Made by a program: the position numbers and the translations under genes. A stretch of 64,000 bases of DNA, taken from Glycine soja. Lineage: Eukaryota > Streptophyta > Magnoliopsida > Fabales > Fabaceae. A model generated the notes under the pieces. It saw nothing but the letters and a program-made list of their open reading frames with translations, ran no database searches and was not told where the DNA came from. Below are positions 1-11,357 of this stretch, piece after piece. The stretch covers positions 8,686,651 to 8,750,650 of the forward strand of contig NC_041021.1 of assembly GCF_004193775.1 (NCBI RefSeq), given 5' to 3'. Numbering within the stretch: the stretch's first letter is position 1; each line of letters opens with the position of its first letter.

Positions 1-127
1 TGTGCCTGTTCCTCCTCTACCAGCTCAATATCTTTCCTTTCACATTTGCTTTTGAAAACTACACTGTAATTTACAAAACAAAAGTTGAAAGGAAAGATAT
101 TGACCTGATAGACGAGGAAGAAGCACA
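1..127. repeat. Imperfect inverted repeat at window edge
   Basis: Bases 1-43 and 84-127 are reverse complements of each other with about five mismatches and one indel; for example tatctttcctttca pairs with tgaaaggaaagata. The loop is about 40 bases. The right arm reads into an acidic/lysine-rich coding-like stretch (VERKDIDLIDEEEAQ), so a piece of that sequence has been duplicated in inverse orientation. The left arm may continue beyond the window. Confidence 0.7.
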
Positions 128-586
128 GATTGGTGGTGATCGTTCTAGTGCAACCTCGAATAAAGCTGAGATTTATAATGAGGAGGCACGGAAGAAAACA
201 CAGAAGCATAAACCAAAGAGGGTGGAGAGTGTCAATGCTGATGCAGAAGCCTTTGGTGATCACTCGGAAATTTTGATTGCTTTATGCATTCTGAAGCTGA
301 AGCACTAGAACATACGAAGAAAAGAGATATAGGCCATCAAAGTGTGGCATTGGACAATGAGACAGGAGTTTCAACTATGCTGAAGATGGGAGATTCAACT
401 AAAGTTGTGATAAAACAAGACATGAAGGGAAGAAAGCATAAATATGGGTTTAACAACAATGAACGTGAGAAGCCAGAGAAGAAAATGGTGGTGGATGATG
501 AAACTGGCGACAAACATGAGCTGGATGAAGTCCTAAGGAGGCAAATTGAAACAAAAAACCGATGCCTCAATAAGAGAAAAATGTAG
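84..586 (+). pseudogene. Charged-protein gene fragment, unidentified
   Basis: Two overlapping plus-strand frames carry similar charged, non-repetitive protein: one from base 84 (VERKDIDLIDEEEAQIGG...) that closes just after base 300, and one from 284 to 586 (100 codons, MHSEAEALEHTKKRD...). The change of frame near 280 suggests a frameshift or an unrecognised splice. No domain is recognised; the protein would be hydrophilic, rich in Lys and Glu/Asp. It lies just past the C-terminal side of the minus-strand CACTA transposase, so it may be a host gene fragment carried by that element. That is an inference; it could also be an element-encoded accessory protein. Confidence 0.3.
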
Positions 587-672
587 TTGTCACTTACTAG
601 GTTTGGTGACCTCTGTCTCTGCAGAAAATTACATTAGCCGATGTTAATCAATTCTCCTTCATTATGATCATT

Positions 673-3600
673 TCAATTTACATGAACGTCGTCAGCTTCT
701 TCTTCTCCGACAACGTTACCAGTGATTTGAGCGGTCAAAGGACTAACATAGGTGTCCATGTATGAATCATCATCTTCTACATTAACACCAACTGTTTTGC
801 CCTGCAGAACCACGCACCACCTTTCATCACAAGGGTCTTGCACGTAAAATACTTGTCTAGCTTGTTCTGCCATGATGAAAGGGTCATTGTGGTAACCAAG
901 TTTCTTTAGATCTACCAGGGTAAATCCTATATCATCGGTGCGCACACCGGTGTTGCTGTCAACCCATTTATATTTGAAAACACATATTGTAAATTTCACA
1001 TAATTAAGCTCCCAAATTTCATCAATGAACCCAAAGTAAGGGATGGAAGCTACACAGGGATTGGCATCATTGACACTTGCAAAGTGTTGAGATTCAGCCC
1101 TTAGGGTGACCCCGCTGTTCTGCATTGTACTTTTGTCATCTTGTGCTTTTGTGTAAAATGAATACCTGTTTATGTCGTATCCTTGCCAGGTTATAACATT
1201 TCTTTTAGGCCCATCTGCTAGTTTTCTTAATGTTTCTGAAGCATTCTCATCTGCAAAGATTGTATCTTTAAACCAATCACAGAAAGTTTTGTTAAGCTTT
1301 TTCAACGCCCAATTCTTTGACATTTTCGGATTATTCTGTTTGACTAAAGCTTCGTGCTTAACTATGTATGGCAAAACTTCATTACTGTTGTTCAAGACAT
1401 ACAAGTGAGCTTGTAACAAATCTTCTACACTTGGAGTGATCACCTGCAGTCCTCTTGAACCCTTACCACCCACTCTGTCATCATGCCGACACTCAGGAAG
1501 CCCAACAGCTTTAGCCTTCTCTAAGTATTCTGAACAAAATTCAATGGCTTCTTCTGCAATGTACCTCTCAACAATAGATGCTTCCAGACGATATAGATTC
1601 TTTGTATACCCTTTTAAGATCTTCATGTATCGCTCAACCGGGTACATCCACCGTAGATAAACAGGACCACAACATTTGATTTCTCTGACCAGATGCGCAA
1701 TCAAGTGAATCATGATGTCAAAGAAAGCATGGGGAAAATACATCTCCAATTGGCAGAGTATAATTGTGGCCTCATTTTCCAACTCATCAAACATTACTGG
1801 ATCAATCACTTTGCTACATATAGCATGGAAGAAAAATCACATGCGAGTTATCGTGAACCTGACTTTGTTTGGCAAGATGTCTCGTATAGCCACGGCTAAC
1901 AATTGTTGCATGAGCACGTGACAATTGTGAGACTTTAACCCTACAAGCTTAAGCTTCTTCAACTGCACAAGACTCTTAATATTTGAAGAGTATCCTTGTG
2001 GAACCTTCACCCGACGAAGACACTGACAAAAACTTATCTTCTCCTTCTTGGACAAAGTATGGCAGGCTGGGGGCAAGTAAATTTTCTTCCCATCGGACCT
2101 TGGATGCAACTGTGCTCTTATACCCATATCAGCTAGATCTTGACGGGTATTCAAGCCATCCTTCGTCTTGCCTTGAATGTTAAGGAGCGTCCCAATCACA
2201 CTGTCACAAACATTTTTCTCCACATGCATAACATCAATACAATATCTAACGTCAAGATCACACCAGTACGGAAGATCAAAGAAAATGGACCTCTTCTTCC
2301 ATATGCAACTCTGACTTTTATCCTTCTTTTGGGTCTTCCCAAATACAGTGTTCAGGTGTTGAACCCGCTGATATACCTGCTCACCAGTGAACGGTATCGG
2401 CGCAATATCATGCTCTTGACTTCCATTAAAAGCTTTTCTCAGTCGTCTGTAAGGATGATTGGGTGTTAGAAAGCGGCGATGCCTACTGTAGACTGTTTTT
2501 CTCCCATGTTTCAGTTGTGTGTAACTTGTATTTTCTTCACAGATGGGGCATGCATGATGACCCTTAACACTGTAACCGCTGAGATTCCCATATGCTGGGA
2601 AGTCATTAATGGTACAAAAAAGCATTGCACGCATTTCAAACGTCTCCTTGTGAAACGCATCAAACACTACAACCCCCTTGTCCCACAACTTTCTCAGATC
2701 TTCAACCAACGGACTTAGATAAACATCAATGTCATTTCCTGGCTGTCTTGGGCCCGATATCATCATAGACAACATCATGTATTTTCGCTTCATGCACAAC
2801 CAAGGAGGCAAATTGTAAATTACTAGCAGAACTGGCCATGAACTATGTTGAGTGCTTAAGGTGCCATATGGATTCATTCCATCACTGGCTAGTCCAAGTC
2901 TAAGATTTCTTGGCTCATTCCCGAAATCCGGATACAAACCATCAATCTTCTTCCACTAGGAGCAATCAGCCGGATGACGGACCATTCCATCAGAAATCCT
3001 TCCATTTGCATGCCATGTAAGGTCTTTTGCGTCGTCCTCGTTAGCAAACAGACGCTTAAACCTTGGAATGATTGGAAGATACCACAAAACCTTCGCTGGG
3101 GGGCCCTTGTTGGAGTTTTAATCAGAATTGCTTTCCTCTTCATCCTTCACTTTGTACTGTGAAGTCCCACAGACAGGGCATTTGGACATTTCTTGGAATT
3201 CTTGCCTGTAGAGTATGCAATCATTGGGGCAAGCATGAATCTTCTGATACTCCATACCCATGGGACACAATATCTTCTTCGCCTTATAGTAACTTTTAGG
3301 CAGCGTGTTGTCCTCTGGAAGCAGATTGTGCACTACCTCAAGCAGTGAGGTGAAACTTTTGTCACTCCACCCATACCTGGCCTTCACATTAACCAGACTT
3401 AACACCACAGACAACAGGGTTAAGGAATTCTTGCACCCTGTATACAAAGGCTTCTTTGAATCACTCTGCAATCCTTCATACACAGGGGCGTGTGCTTGTT
3501 GAAAACACTCTTGTCCAAGGTCACGAATCATGTCTTCCAAGCGATCTCCCATTTCTACATCAAACGGTTCAGATTGGGACCCAGTATGCATGTCAGTCTC

Positions 3601-3831
3601 TTCACCATGCCATATCCACGTCGTGTAATTCTTCTTCATCCCATCACACAATAGATGGTCCCGTATGTCGTCAAGTAGTTGTCGTCTTCCATTCAAACAG
3701 TTGATGCAAGGACAATAATATTTTCCTTCTTCATTCGGTCGACCTCTTTCTAAAGAAAATTGCAAAAATTGCTCGATGCCATCCTCATATTCTGGGCTCA
3801 TGCGACTTTGATTGATCCAACTTCGATCCAT
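673..3831 (-). pseudogene. CACTA (En/Spm) TNP2-type transposase, three stops
   Basis: A single minus-strand frame of 1,053 codons runs from the ATG at 3831 to the stop at 673. It is interrupted only by in-frame stops at 3118-3120, 2956-2958 and 1837-1839; I see no frameshift. Order of domains: a transposase-associated N terminus (MDRSWINQSRMSPEYEDGI, then CPCINC); the TNP2 core with SDGMNPYG, GPRQPGNDIDVYLSPLVEDL and KGHHACPIC; a DUF4218-like block (FPHAFFDIMIHL, YPVERYMKILKGY); and a DUF4216-like C terminus (FKYKWVDSNTGV, FVQDPCDERW-like). TNP2 proteins bind element ends and cut the DNA. The enzyme is dead unless stops are bypassed. The lack of frameshifts over more than 3 kb suggests fairly recent inactivation. 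Confidence 0.93.
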
Positions 3832-4353
3832 CTAAGCAAATCCATGCATGCAAATCTCACTTTTTTATTTATAGGTGTGGCCCTATCCCATTTAGGAAGA
3901 CTGTCTTTTATGTTAGCCTCAAACGTCATGGTTAGCATTATTTTGAACAATTTGAGTAAATTTCGGCAGCATTTCGCATTGGTCTCCAAGTACACGACAT
4001 GACATCGGTGAAACGAATTTCACGATAATCAAGTATGCACTCAGAGAACAACTTGAAATGCATTCAACCGAAATTTCATCAAATTAATCAAAATAATAAT
4101 AACCTGACCGAATGAGTCTAACATAAAAATACAAGTCTCCCCAAACTGTCCAAACGGACAATTCAAGACTAAATACAACGACTAATGCAAACTATCCGCA
4201 AGAATCATTGCATTCAGTCTCAAACGGGAATCTACGGTTCACTCAGCATGAACAACAGTTATTTATATAGCAAATTACATTCAGCACGTATAACAACATT
4301 CATGACATACAAGAACATTCATGATGTACAAGAACATACAAGGACATCAACAG
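3832..4353 (-). other. Upstream leader of the CACTA transposase
   Basis: This stretch has no gene. It lies immediately upstream of the TNP2 start codon and is moderately AT-rich. It probably holds element leader or intron sequence. Near 4300-4345 there are short direct repeats built on catacaagaacattcat. It ends where the TG-rich block begins. Confidence 0.4.
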
Positions 4354-5129
4354 TTGTGTGTGTGTGTGTGTGTTTTGTGTTTGTCTCTTTGTGTGTGTGT
4401 GTGTGTGTCTGTCTGTCTATGTGTGTGAGTGTGTTTGTGTATGTGTGTGTCTGTGACTCAGTGTGTGTGTGTCTTTGTGTGTGTGTTTGTGGCTTAGTGT
4501 GTTTGTGTGTTTGTCTGTCTCTTTATGTGTGTGTGACTGTGTGTGTGTGTGTTTGTCTCTTTATCTGTGTGTGTGTTTGTGGTTGTCTCTTTATTTGTGT
4601 GTGTGTGTGTGTGTGTTTGTCTCTTTATGTGTGTGTGTGTCTGTCCATGTGTGTGAGTGTGTTTGTGTATGTGTGTGTTTATGACTCAGTGTGTGTGTCT
4701 TTGTGTGTGGGTCTCTGTGTGTGTCTGTGGCTCAGTGTGTTTGTGTCTTTGTCTGTGTCTTTATGTGTGCGTGATTCTGTGTGTGTGTGTGTGTATCTTT
4801 ATGTGTGTGTGTGTGTGTGTGTGTTTGTGTTTGTGTCTGCGTGTGTTTGTATCTTTATGTGTGTGTGTGTGTGTCTGTTTGTCTCTTTATGTGTGTGTGT
4901 GTGTGTCTGTCTATGTGTGTGTGTATATGTGTGTCTGTCTATGTGTGTGAGTGTGTTTGTGTATGTGTGTGTCTATGACTCAGTCTGTGTGTCTTTGTGT
5001 GTGTCTGTGGCTCAGTGTGTTTATGTGCTTGTCTGTCTCTTTATGTGTGTGTGACTCTGTATGTGTGTGTGTGTGTGTTTGTGTTTGTGTCTGCGTGTGT
5101 TTGTCTCTATGTGTGTGTGTGTTTGTGTT
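4354..5129. repeat. TG-rich block with higher-order repeats
   Basis: About 780 bp of almost pure T/G on the plus strand with scattered C and A. It is not a simple microsatellite. A longer motif with the order tgtgagtgtgtttgtgtatg, then gactcagt, then ggctcagtgtgttt, then gtctctttatgtgtg recurs from roughly 4409, 4640 and 4936, with periods of about 230 and 295 bp. The long open frames here (Cys/Val-rich) come from composition and are not genes. Its right edge joins directly to LINE coding sequence. Confidence 0.9.
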
Positions 5130-5456
5130 CATCTATGGCAAATGTCAAAACTGTGAAGGTTACTCTCAGGAGTTTTGAGCTGGTTTCTGGATTGAGAACT
5201 AATTTTGCTAAGAGCAAATTTGGAGTTGTTGGTCAATCTGAGGAGTGGTGTCTTCATGTTGCAAACTACCTCAATTGTGCTTTGCTCCAATTTCCTTTCT
5301 GCTATTTAGGTATTCCGATTGGTGTCAATCCCAAAAGAAAGGTGGTGTGGGATCCTATAATTAGCAAATTTCAGGATAGGCTGAACAGGTGGAAGATGGG
5401 TAGGGCTAACCAAATCCTGTCTCGGAAGATGCTTGGGTTGAGGATGGGATTCCCCT
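5130..5456 (+). mobile_element. LINE reverse-transcriptase fragment
   Basis: The frame reads [45 protein letters not shown] and ISKFQDRLNRWK. This order is the segment just C-terminal to the FADD motif in plant L1-type non-LTR reverse transcriptases. The catalytic palm motifs are missing: the fragment starts at the end of the TG block and stops at 5456. It is only about 110 residues of a protein that is normally over 1,000. Confidence 0.9.
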
Positions 5457-6020
5457 GAAAGACCAATTTCCAGAAAGGCAGAAATTGATGGTTTCTGGGT
5501 GGAAAATCCTAATTTGGTTAAGGTAGAAATTCTGCAGCATTTGCAGAGCAGATTCAAATTAATTGAAGTTATGTACAAGCACTGCAGCGTTTACAAAAAT
5601 AAGCACTGCAACTTATTTAAGGCAGAAATTCTGTAGCATCTGCAGTATGTGGGTGGAAAAATAAGCACTGCAGCTTTTAAAATTAAATTAATTGAACTTA
5701 TGTACAAGCACAAGTTCAAATTAATAAGGTTTGACATAAGGTTTTCTGTTTTTTTTTTAAATTTTCACTGCAGCTTTTTGACTCCATTAATATGGTCTAT
5801 GGGCTGGCTGTGGTTCCTTTTTAGACTCCATTCAGTCTAATCTCGAACCACTAGCTTGGGCAACAAAAATTGTATTTCAGTACCTCTGGTACTCAATTAT
5901 CTATATATATATACTTATCTTTGCTGATAAAAAAAAACATGTATAACATATACCACTTAAGGGCACTGATCAACAAATTGAAAGATGGAAATTTATTGAA
6001 AATTATAGGAAAATGTTGAT
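5457..6020. repeat. Duplicated about 115-bp segment, no gene
   Basis: No gene is seen. Within 5495-5720 a unit occurs twice, diverged: agaaattctg(c/t)agcat(t/c)tgcag, then aaattaattgaa(g/c)ttatg, then tacaagcac. The pieces ataagcactgca and gggtggaaaa also recur. The rest (5720-6020) is AT-rich and featureless. Confidence 0.6.
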
Positions 6021-6449
<429 letters not shown>

Positions 6450-6912
6450 CAACAGCACAAGCTGGATTTCAAAGATAGCTTTAGGGGACAAGTACTATTG
6501 ACAAATACTGAATTGATCTTAGATAAGTTAGTCAAACAAATACAACAATTTATCTACCAAACAAATATAGCAGTATATGTGTATATAAATGCTACGAAAA
6601 ATGTCAAAACAGTAGTCTATCATAATACATATAAAGATAGTAGACCATACAAACATACCTGGAGTTGCTATAATCAAAGAGCTTCCACAACAACGCCAAT
6701 TAGCAATAGTAAATGATAAGCCTAAAAAAAAGCATACAGAAATTATCCACAGTGTATTTAAACCCTTTTAAAGCCTATTATCTACATTTCAATTAAAATA
6801 CAACATCCATAATCAACTTAAACCAGCAGAAAAAGAAAATTTCACTACAACAATAAACAAATTCTGGCCAATAAGGCAATTTTGCCTATCATAGTCAAAA
6901 TTTTGCCCAATA
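6450..6912. other. AT-rich spacer, no gene
   Basis: No gene or clear repeat is seen. The stretch lies between the second TG block and the gypsy fragment. It contains the sequence cactacaacaa near 6843, considered as a CACTA end and rejected. Confidence 0.5.
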
Positions 6913-8385
6913 ATGCCATTTGGTTTAACCAATGCTCCGACTTCTTTTCAGTGTTTGATGAACCATATTTTCCAACATGCTTTAAGGAAATATGCGTAAG
7001 TGTTTTTTGATGATATATTGGTATATAGTTCCACATGGCATGAACACTTATGCCATCTAGAGGTTGTATTCAAAGTATTGAAAGAAAATGTTTTGTTTGC
7101 TAAGTTGTCTAAATGCTCTTTTGGTGTATTGGAGATAGAGTACTTGGGACATATAGTTTCAGGTGAAGGAGTTGCTATGGATGCTACTAAGGTGCAGGCA
7201 GTTCTAGAGTGGCCTACACCACTCAATATCAAGCAGCTAAGAGGTTTCTTAGGCCTCACTGGTTACTATCGAAGGTTTATCAAAGGATATGCAAAGCTTG
7301 CTGCACCATTGACAGATTTACTTAAAAAAGAAGCATTCAAGTGGACACCAAAGGCAGAGACAACATTTGTTCAATTGCAGAAAGTCATGACTTCAGCTCC
7401 AGTGTTAGCTCTTCCTAATTTCCAGCTGCCCTTCATTCTGGAAACTAATGCTTCCGACACTGGTATTGGAGCAGTATTACATCAGAATGACCATCCAATA
7501 GCATTTTTTTCCAAGAAACTTGCACCTAGAGTGCAAAAGAAATCTGACTAATTTAGAGAGATGTTAGCAATTGTTGAAGCTATAGCTAAGTTCAGACACT
7601 ACTTGTTGGGACACAAATTTATTATCAAAACTGATCAAAAAAGCTTGAGATCATTGATGGAACAACCCCTACAGACACCTGAACAACAGGAGTGGTTACA
7701 CAGGTTTTTGGGATATGATTGTGTGATTGAATACAAGGCCAGAAAGGAGAATCTAGTTGCTGATTCTTTGTCATGAATGATGATGCTGTCTTGGTCTGAA
7801 CCTCAAGCTAGTATAATGCCGAAGATTGAACAAGCCACTATAAAGAATGTTGCATTGCAGGAACTGATACAGTTGTGTAAACAACAACCAGAATCACAGA
7901 CAAATTACACAATCAAGGGTAATTTGTTGTATTGGAAGAATCGGGTAGTAATTCCTGAGGAAAAAGAATTGATTCAAATGTTGCTGAAAGAATTTCATAA
8001 CTCTCCCATAGGGGGCATGCTGGGATAAAAAGAACTACAACTAGAATTGCAAGCCAATTCTACTGGACATCATTGAAGAAGGATGTAAACAGCTTTGTGC
8101 AGAGTTGTGACATTTGTCAAAGAGCTAAAATAGCAACTTCTCTACCTGCAGGATTATTGCAACCACTAGCCATTCCATCACAAGTGTGAGAAGATATTGC
8201 TATGGACTTCATAACCGGTTTACATGCTTCTCATGGGTTCAACACCATCTTGGTTGTCGTTGACAGACTTACAAAATTTGCCCATTTCATTCCTATAAAG
8301 AGTGATTACACCAGATTATGAAAATTGCATGGTATTCCAAAGTCTATAACTTCTGATAGAGACAAAGTCTTTACCAGCCCAATCT
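6913..8385 (+). pseudogene. Ty3/gypsy pol fragment (RT-RNase H-integrase)
   Basis: The plus strand reads MPFGLTNAPTSFQ, then FFDDILVYS (RT active site), LGHIVSGEGV, RGFLGLTGYYRRFIKGYA, the RNase H block (ETNASDTGIGAVLHQ; IIKTDQKSLRSLM), an HHCC-like integrase finger (FVQSCDICQRA) and the integrase core ([23 protein letters not shown]). In-frame stops lie at 6997-6999, about 7549-7551, 7774-7776 and 8187-8189. There is a one-base shift near 8010-8025 and a short deletion near 8310-8325 within the core. No LTRs, gag or protease remain. At about 8386 it is joined to LINE sequence in the same open frame. Confidence 0.95.
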
Positions 8386-8800
8386 GGATGGCTTTTAATA
8401 GAGCTCATCTTATGAAGTGGAAATGGTTGATGTTCCAACAACAAGATCATCTATGGAGCAAAATACTCACCTCAAAGTATAGGGGTTGGAGAGGCTTGGA
8501 AGAGGGTCCTTCTAAGCAGATTTTTTCCTCTTGGTGGTCTGACTTAAGATCTATTATTCATCACAGCAACATGGTTACTGTCAATAACCAATTTCGCTGG
8601 AAACTGGGCAGTGGTGATCAAATCCTATTTTGGGAAGACTCTTGGGTGGGAGATGGAATTACTCTTAAAGACAAATACCCAAAATTATATCAAATATCAT
8701 CCCAAAAATTAAAAACAGTGGCAAGCATGGGGATCTTTGGAGAATCTGGTTGGGAGTGGAAATTCTCCTGGAGAAGATATCTATTTCACAATGAACAGGG
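8386..8800 (+). pseudogene. LINE C-terminal fragment fused to gypsy integrase
   Basis: The frame continuing from the gypsy integrase changes to AFNRAHLMKWKWLMFQQQ, SKYRGWRGLEEGPSKQ, RWKLGSGDQILFWEDSW. These are characteristic of the zinc-binding/RNase H-side region of plant LINE ORF2. The chimeric open frame (8325-8864) is therefore a fusion product of two dead elements, not a gene. No catalytic residues are included. Confidence 0.88.
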
Positions 8801-9350
8801 GGGAGAAGATATCAATTCTAATGTACCACATATTTGCCCTATTCTCAGGTACACAGGAAATTAAACTTAAAAACACCACTTGAACCATGAAGATGAGCTC
8901 CCTTCAATGGAAGTTCAAACCCCAACCTAACAAAAAACCATGATTCAATAATTCTAGCCCACAACAGAAGACAAATTAAAAAAAAAGAAGAAAATTTTCT
9001 ATGTACACTTGTTGACTCCAAGAAAAACCTCATGCCCAACAGGAAGGATCTCATACAAAGTGAACAAAGAGGGACTTAAGAAAAAAAAATACAACTTTTT
9101 TTTAACTTGGTAGATCTTTTTTGTTGTGTTTCATGAATCATTGTACTCATGCCAGCATATGAGCATAATGACACAGTGCCTCATGATGTAGAAACGAGCC
9201 CTTTGCTCTTTGACCAGCCTAGCACACTTTCTAGCAAAAGCACACTTCCTCTTAGTGGAAGAAGAAGAAGAAGAATTCTTCATGATAGAGGAAGAAGAAG
9301 TTTGTTGAGATACATTCAAAAAGGTCACAAAGCTGGAATCAGATTTAAAT
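8801..9350. other. Gene-free spacer between LINE pieces
   Basis: No gene is recognised. A GA-rich patch (gaagaagaagaagaattc and similar) lies at 9255-9305. Short open frames on both strands here have no recognisable domain. Confidence 0.45.
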
Positions 9351-10205
9351 AAACTGGAGGAGAACTCAATGCATAGACAGTTAACAAAGCAAGAAAAATT
9401 GGAGAGGAAGCAGTTACATGATTCTCTTTGGGTTGCTGCCCAAGCCCATCAATCCTTACTTAGGCAGAAATCCAGATAAAGATGGTTAAAAGAAGGCGAT
9501 TGTAACACAGGTTTTTTCCACCTATTGATGAATGCTAACCAAAATAGAAATTCTATCAGGGGTGTATTCATTGATGGTTCATGGACTGACGACCCACACA
9601 AGGTGAAGGAAGAGGTGAAATCCTTTTTCTTTCATAGGTTCCAAGAACCAATTGGTCAGCGACCCAAGATTGATGGAATCAGGTTTCAAACTGTTAATCT
9701 ACAGCAGAATAACGAGCTTCTGGCACCTTTCATGGACAAAGAAATTCAGAAGGCAATTTTTAAAGCTGCAGCGAAGTTTTTTATGAAGGAAGGCAATTCA
9801 CAAAAGGATTGCATGGATTTAATGGAAATCGGTATGCTTACCAAAAGAAAAGGCTGGCTTGGGCATCAAGGATATTGAAACATTCAACCTCGCACTACTT
9901 GGAAAATGGAAGTGGCAATTAATGCAAGAAAATGGTGAGCTGTGGACCAGAGTTCTGAAATCGAAATATGGTGGATGGAGGAACCTTGAAGAAACAGGAA
10001 ACTCAGCAAAGCAATCTGTTTAGTGGAGGGATCTAAAACACGCTTTTAATCAATCACAATGGGAATGGTTATTCAAAATAACATGAGGTGGAAGGTGGGA
10101 GATGGAGAGAAAATTAGATTCTGGAAACACAAGTGGATTAATCAGCAGGAATCACTAGCAGAAAGGTACCCCAGGCTATTTATCATATCCTCACAGCAGA
10201 ATCAC
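9351..10205 (+). pseudogene. LINE ORF2 with internal deletion
   Basis: Before the deletion the plus strand reads the linker after the endonuclease: WVAAQAHQSLLRQKSR, a stop, WLKEGDCNTGFFHLLMNANQN, then FIDGSWTDDPHKVKEEVKSF and LLAPFMDKEIQKAIF. After about 9775 it jumps to the post-RT region (GLGIKDIETFNLALLGKWKW; SKYGGWRNLEE; RYPRLFIISSQQ) with stops and frame changes. The RT palm domain with FADD is missing. The insert in between (about 9765-9840) is short and of unclear origin. Confidence 0.88.
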
Positions 10206-10408
10206 AACATTAGGTTTTAGGTTTTAAGATGACATATAGAGTTTTAGGTTTATCAAAGAATTTCCCATAACAAATCCAGCACTATATCCCCACAATGCAA
10301 ATAGTACAAGAGCAAGCAATCAATATACTTTAGCATCTCACACCCATACTCCATTTCAAGCATTATATTTTTTTCATATTTAGACATAACTTGACAACAG
10401 AGACATAC
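10206..10408 (-). other. Probable CACTA intron
   Basis: On the minus strand this follows a consensus splice donor (GAAG|GTATGT at 10409/10408). It has no coding content. The left end, next to LINE sequence, carries the short repeat aggttttaggtttt. Confidence 0.4.
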
Positions 10409-10497
10409 CTTCGATGGCTTCCCTGGGAGGCTTAAAGCCAACCACAATGGACTTCCAAAATCGCTTCCCCCCCTTTCCTTTCGTAGTTTTCTTTGAC
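10409..10497 (-). pseudogene. CACTA accessory-protein exon
   Basis: Between a minus-strand acceptor (ttcgtag|gtcaaag) and donor (gaag|gtatgt) the exon reads [18 protein letters not shown], then [14 protein letters not shown] recognise this as a motif of soybean CACTA-family predicted proteins; its function is unknown to me. It sits on the same strand as TNP2 at 673-3831 and near the terminal repeat, as expected for 5' exons of one element. Confidence 0.6.
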
Positions 10498-10950
10498 CTA
10501 CGAAAGTGAGAAAATGTTAAAACGAGGAACGCCTAATGTTAAAACGTAAGGACGTACCTCAATCGATATGTGGCAGACACGAACTCCACAAAGACCAACT
10601 CCACAATGTGGTTGCAATCACGGAAGCGCAACCCAGTTTGTGACAAAGACGAACTTAGGACAGAAGGAGAAATAAGAAGAACGCCCTGGGAGTCTTAAGG
10701 CGAATCATAATGCACTTCCAAAATCGATTCCCACCCTTTCCGAAACTCTTTCCTTTCCTAGATTTCTTCGACCTGTGAAAGCGAGCAAATGTTAAAACGA
10801 GGAACGCCTAATGTTAAAACGAAAGGACGTACCTCAATCGATAAGTGGCAGAGACGAACTTCACACACACGAACTCCACAATGTGGTTGCAGTCACAGAA
10901 GTGCAGGCCAGTTTGCGACAAAGACAAACTTAGGGCAGAAGGAGAAAGAA
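10425..10950. repeat. Tandem duplication of CACTA exon-intron block
   Basis: About 260 bp occurs twice in tandem: 10425-10680 and 10681-10950. Shared landmarks are cacttccaaaatcg, aaatgttaaaacgaggaacg, ggacgtacctcaatcgat, cacaatgtggttgca and cagaaggagaaa. The second copy therefore repeats the two exons and their intron with several substitutions and small indels. Confidence 0.85.
10558..10640 (-). pseudogene. CACTA upstream exon, copy 1
   Basis: The minus strand reads RFRDCNHIVELVFVEFVS, then ATYRLR, and ends at a donor ga g|gtacgt. Joined to the exon at 10409-10497 it keeps frame. The start of the exon is not determined. Confidence 0.5.
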
Positions 10951-11008
10951 GAAGAACGATAGGGTTCGAGCGCGCGGGTTCTGCAGAATCAGATTTTTAA
11001 TATATAAT

Positions 11009-11330
11009 GACAACAACATCGGTTTTTTAAAAATAACCGATGTTAAAAACAACTAGGTAACATCAATTTTAAGAAAACCGATGTTAAAATCAACTCCATA
11101 ACATCGATTTTTACCAAACCGATGTTAACAACGACACACCAACATCGGTTTTTCCAAAACCGATGTTAACTACTCCATAGTAACATCGGTTATTTAAATA
11201 ACCGATGTTAATATATAGTACTTAACATCGATTTTTCCGAAACCGATGTTAACTATGTCTAATTATTTATAAAAATGTCCCCGCGCTTTTGTTAACATCG
11301 GTTTTGTGAATAACCGATGTTAACCGTGCG
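11009..11330. repeat. CACTA subterminal palindrome array
   Basis: Seven successive units have the plan aacatcggtt, 8-12 A/T-rich bases, aaccgatgtt. Each unit is an imperfect hairpin, and the units are separated by a few bases. Arrays of this kind next to the terminal repeat are the transposase/TNP1-binding regions of CACTA elements (family knowledge). A single half-site (gccgatgttaat) also lies near 632-646, beyond the transposase stop. Confidence 0.88.
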
Positions 11331-11338
11331 ATGTTAAA

Positions 11339-11357
11339 TCTAAAAATTGTAGTAGTG
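11339..11357 (-). mobile_element. CACTA terminal inverted repeat (one end)
   Basis: The plus strand ends ctaaaaattgtagtagtg; read on the minus strand it starts cactactacaattttta, the CACTA signature. The three bases after it are aat, the expected size of a CACTA target duplication. The matching other end is not found in the window, so the element probably begins to the left of base 1. Confidence 0.85.

Noticed and set aside
2889..3143. 84-codon minus-strand frame inside the CACTA transposase
   Set aside because: It is in another phase from the true 1,053-codon frame, which continues through the same stretch.
4185..5178. Long Cys/Val-rich open frames over the first TG block
   Set aside because: TG repeats lack stop codons in these frames; the amino-acid pattern is purely compositional.
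6843..6860. cactacaacaa as the other CACTA terminus
   Set aside because: It diverges from the right-end repeat after cactac(t)aca, has no subterminal repeats beside it and its flanking bases (ttt) do not match aat.
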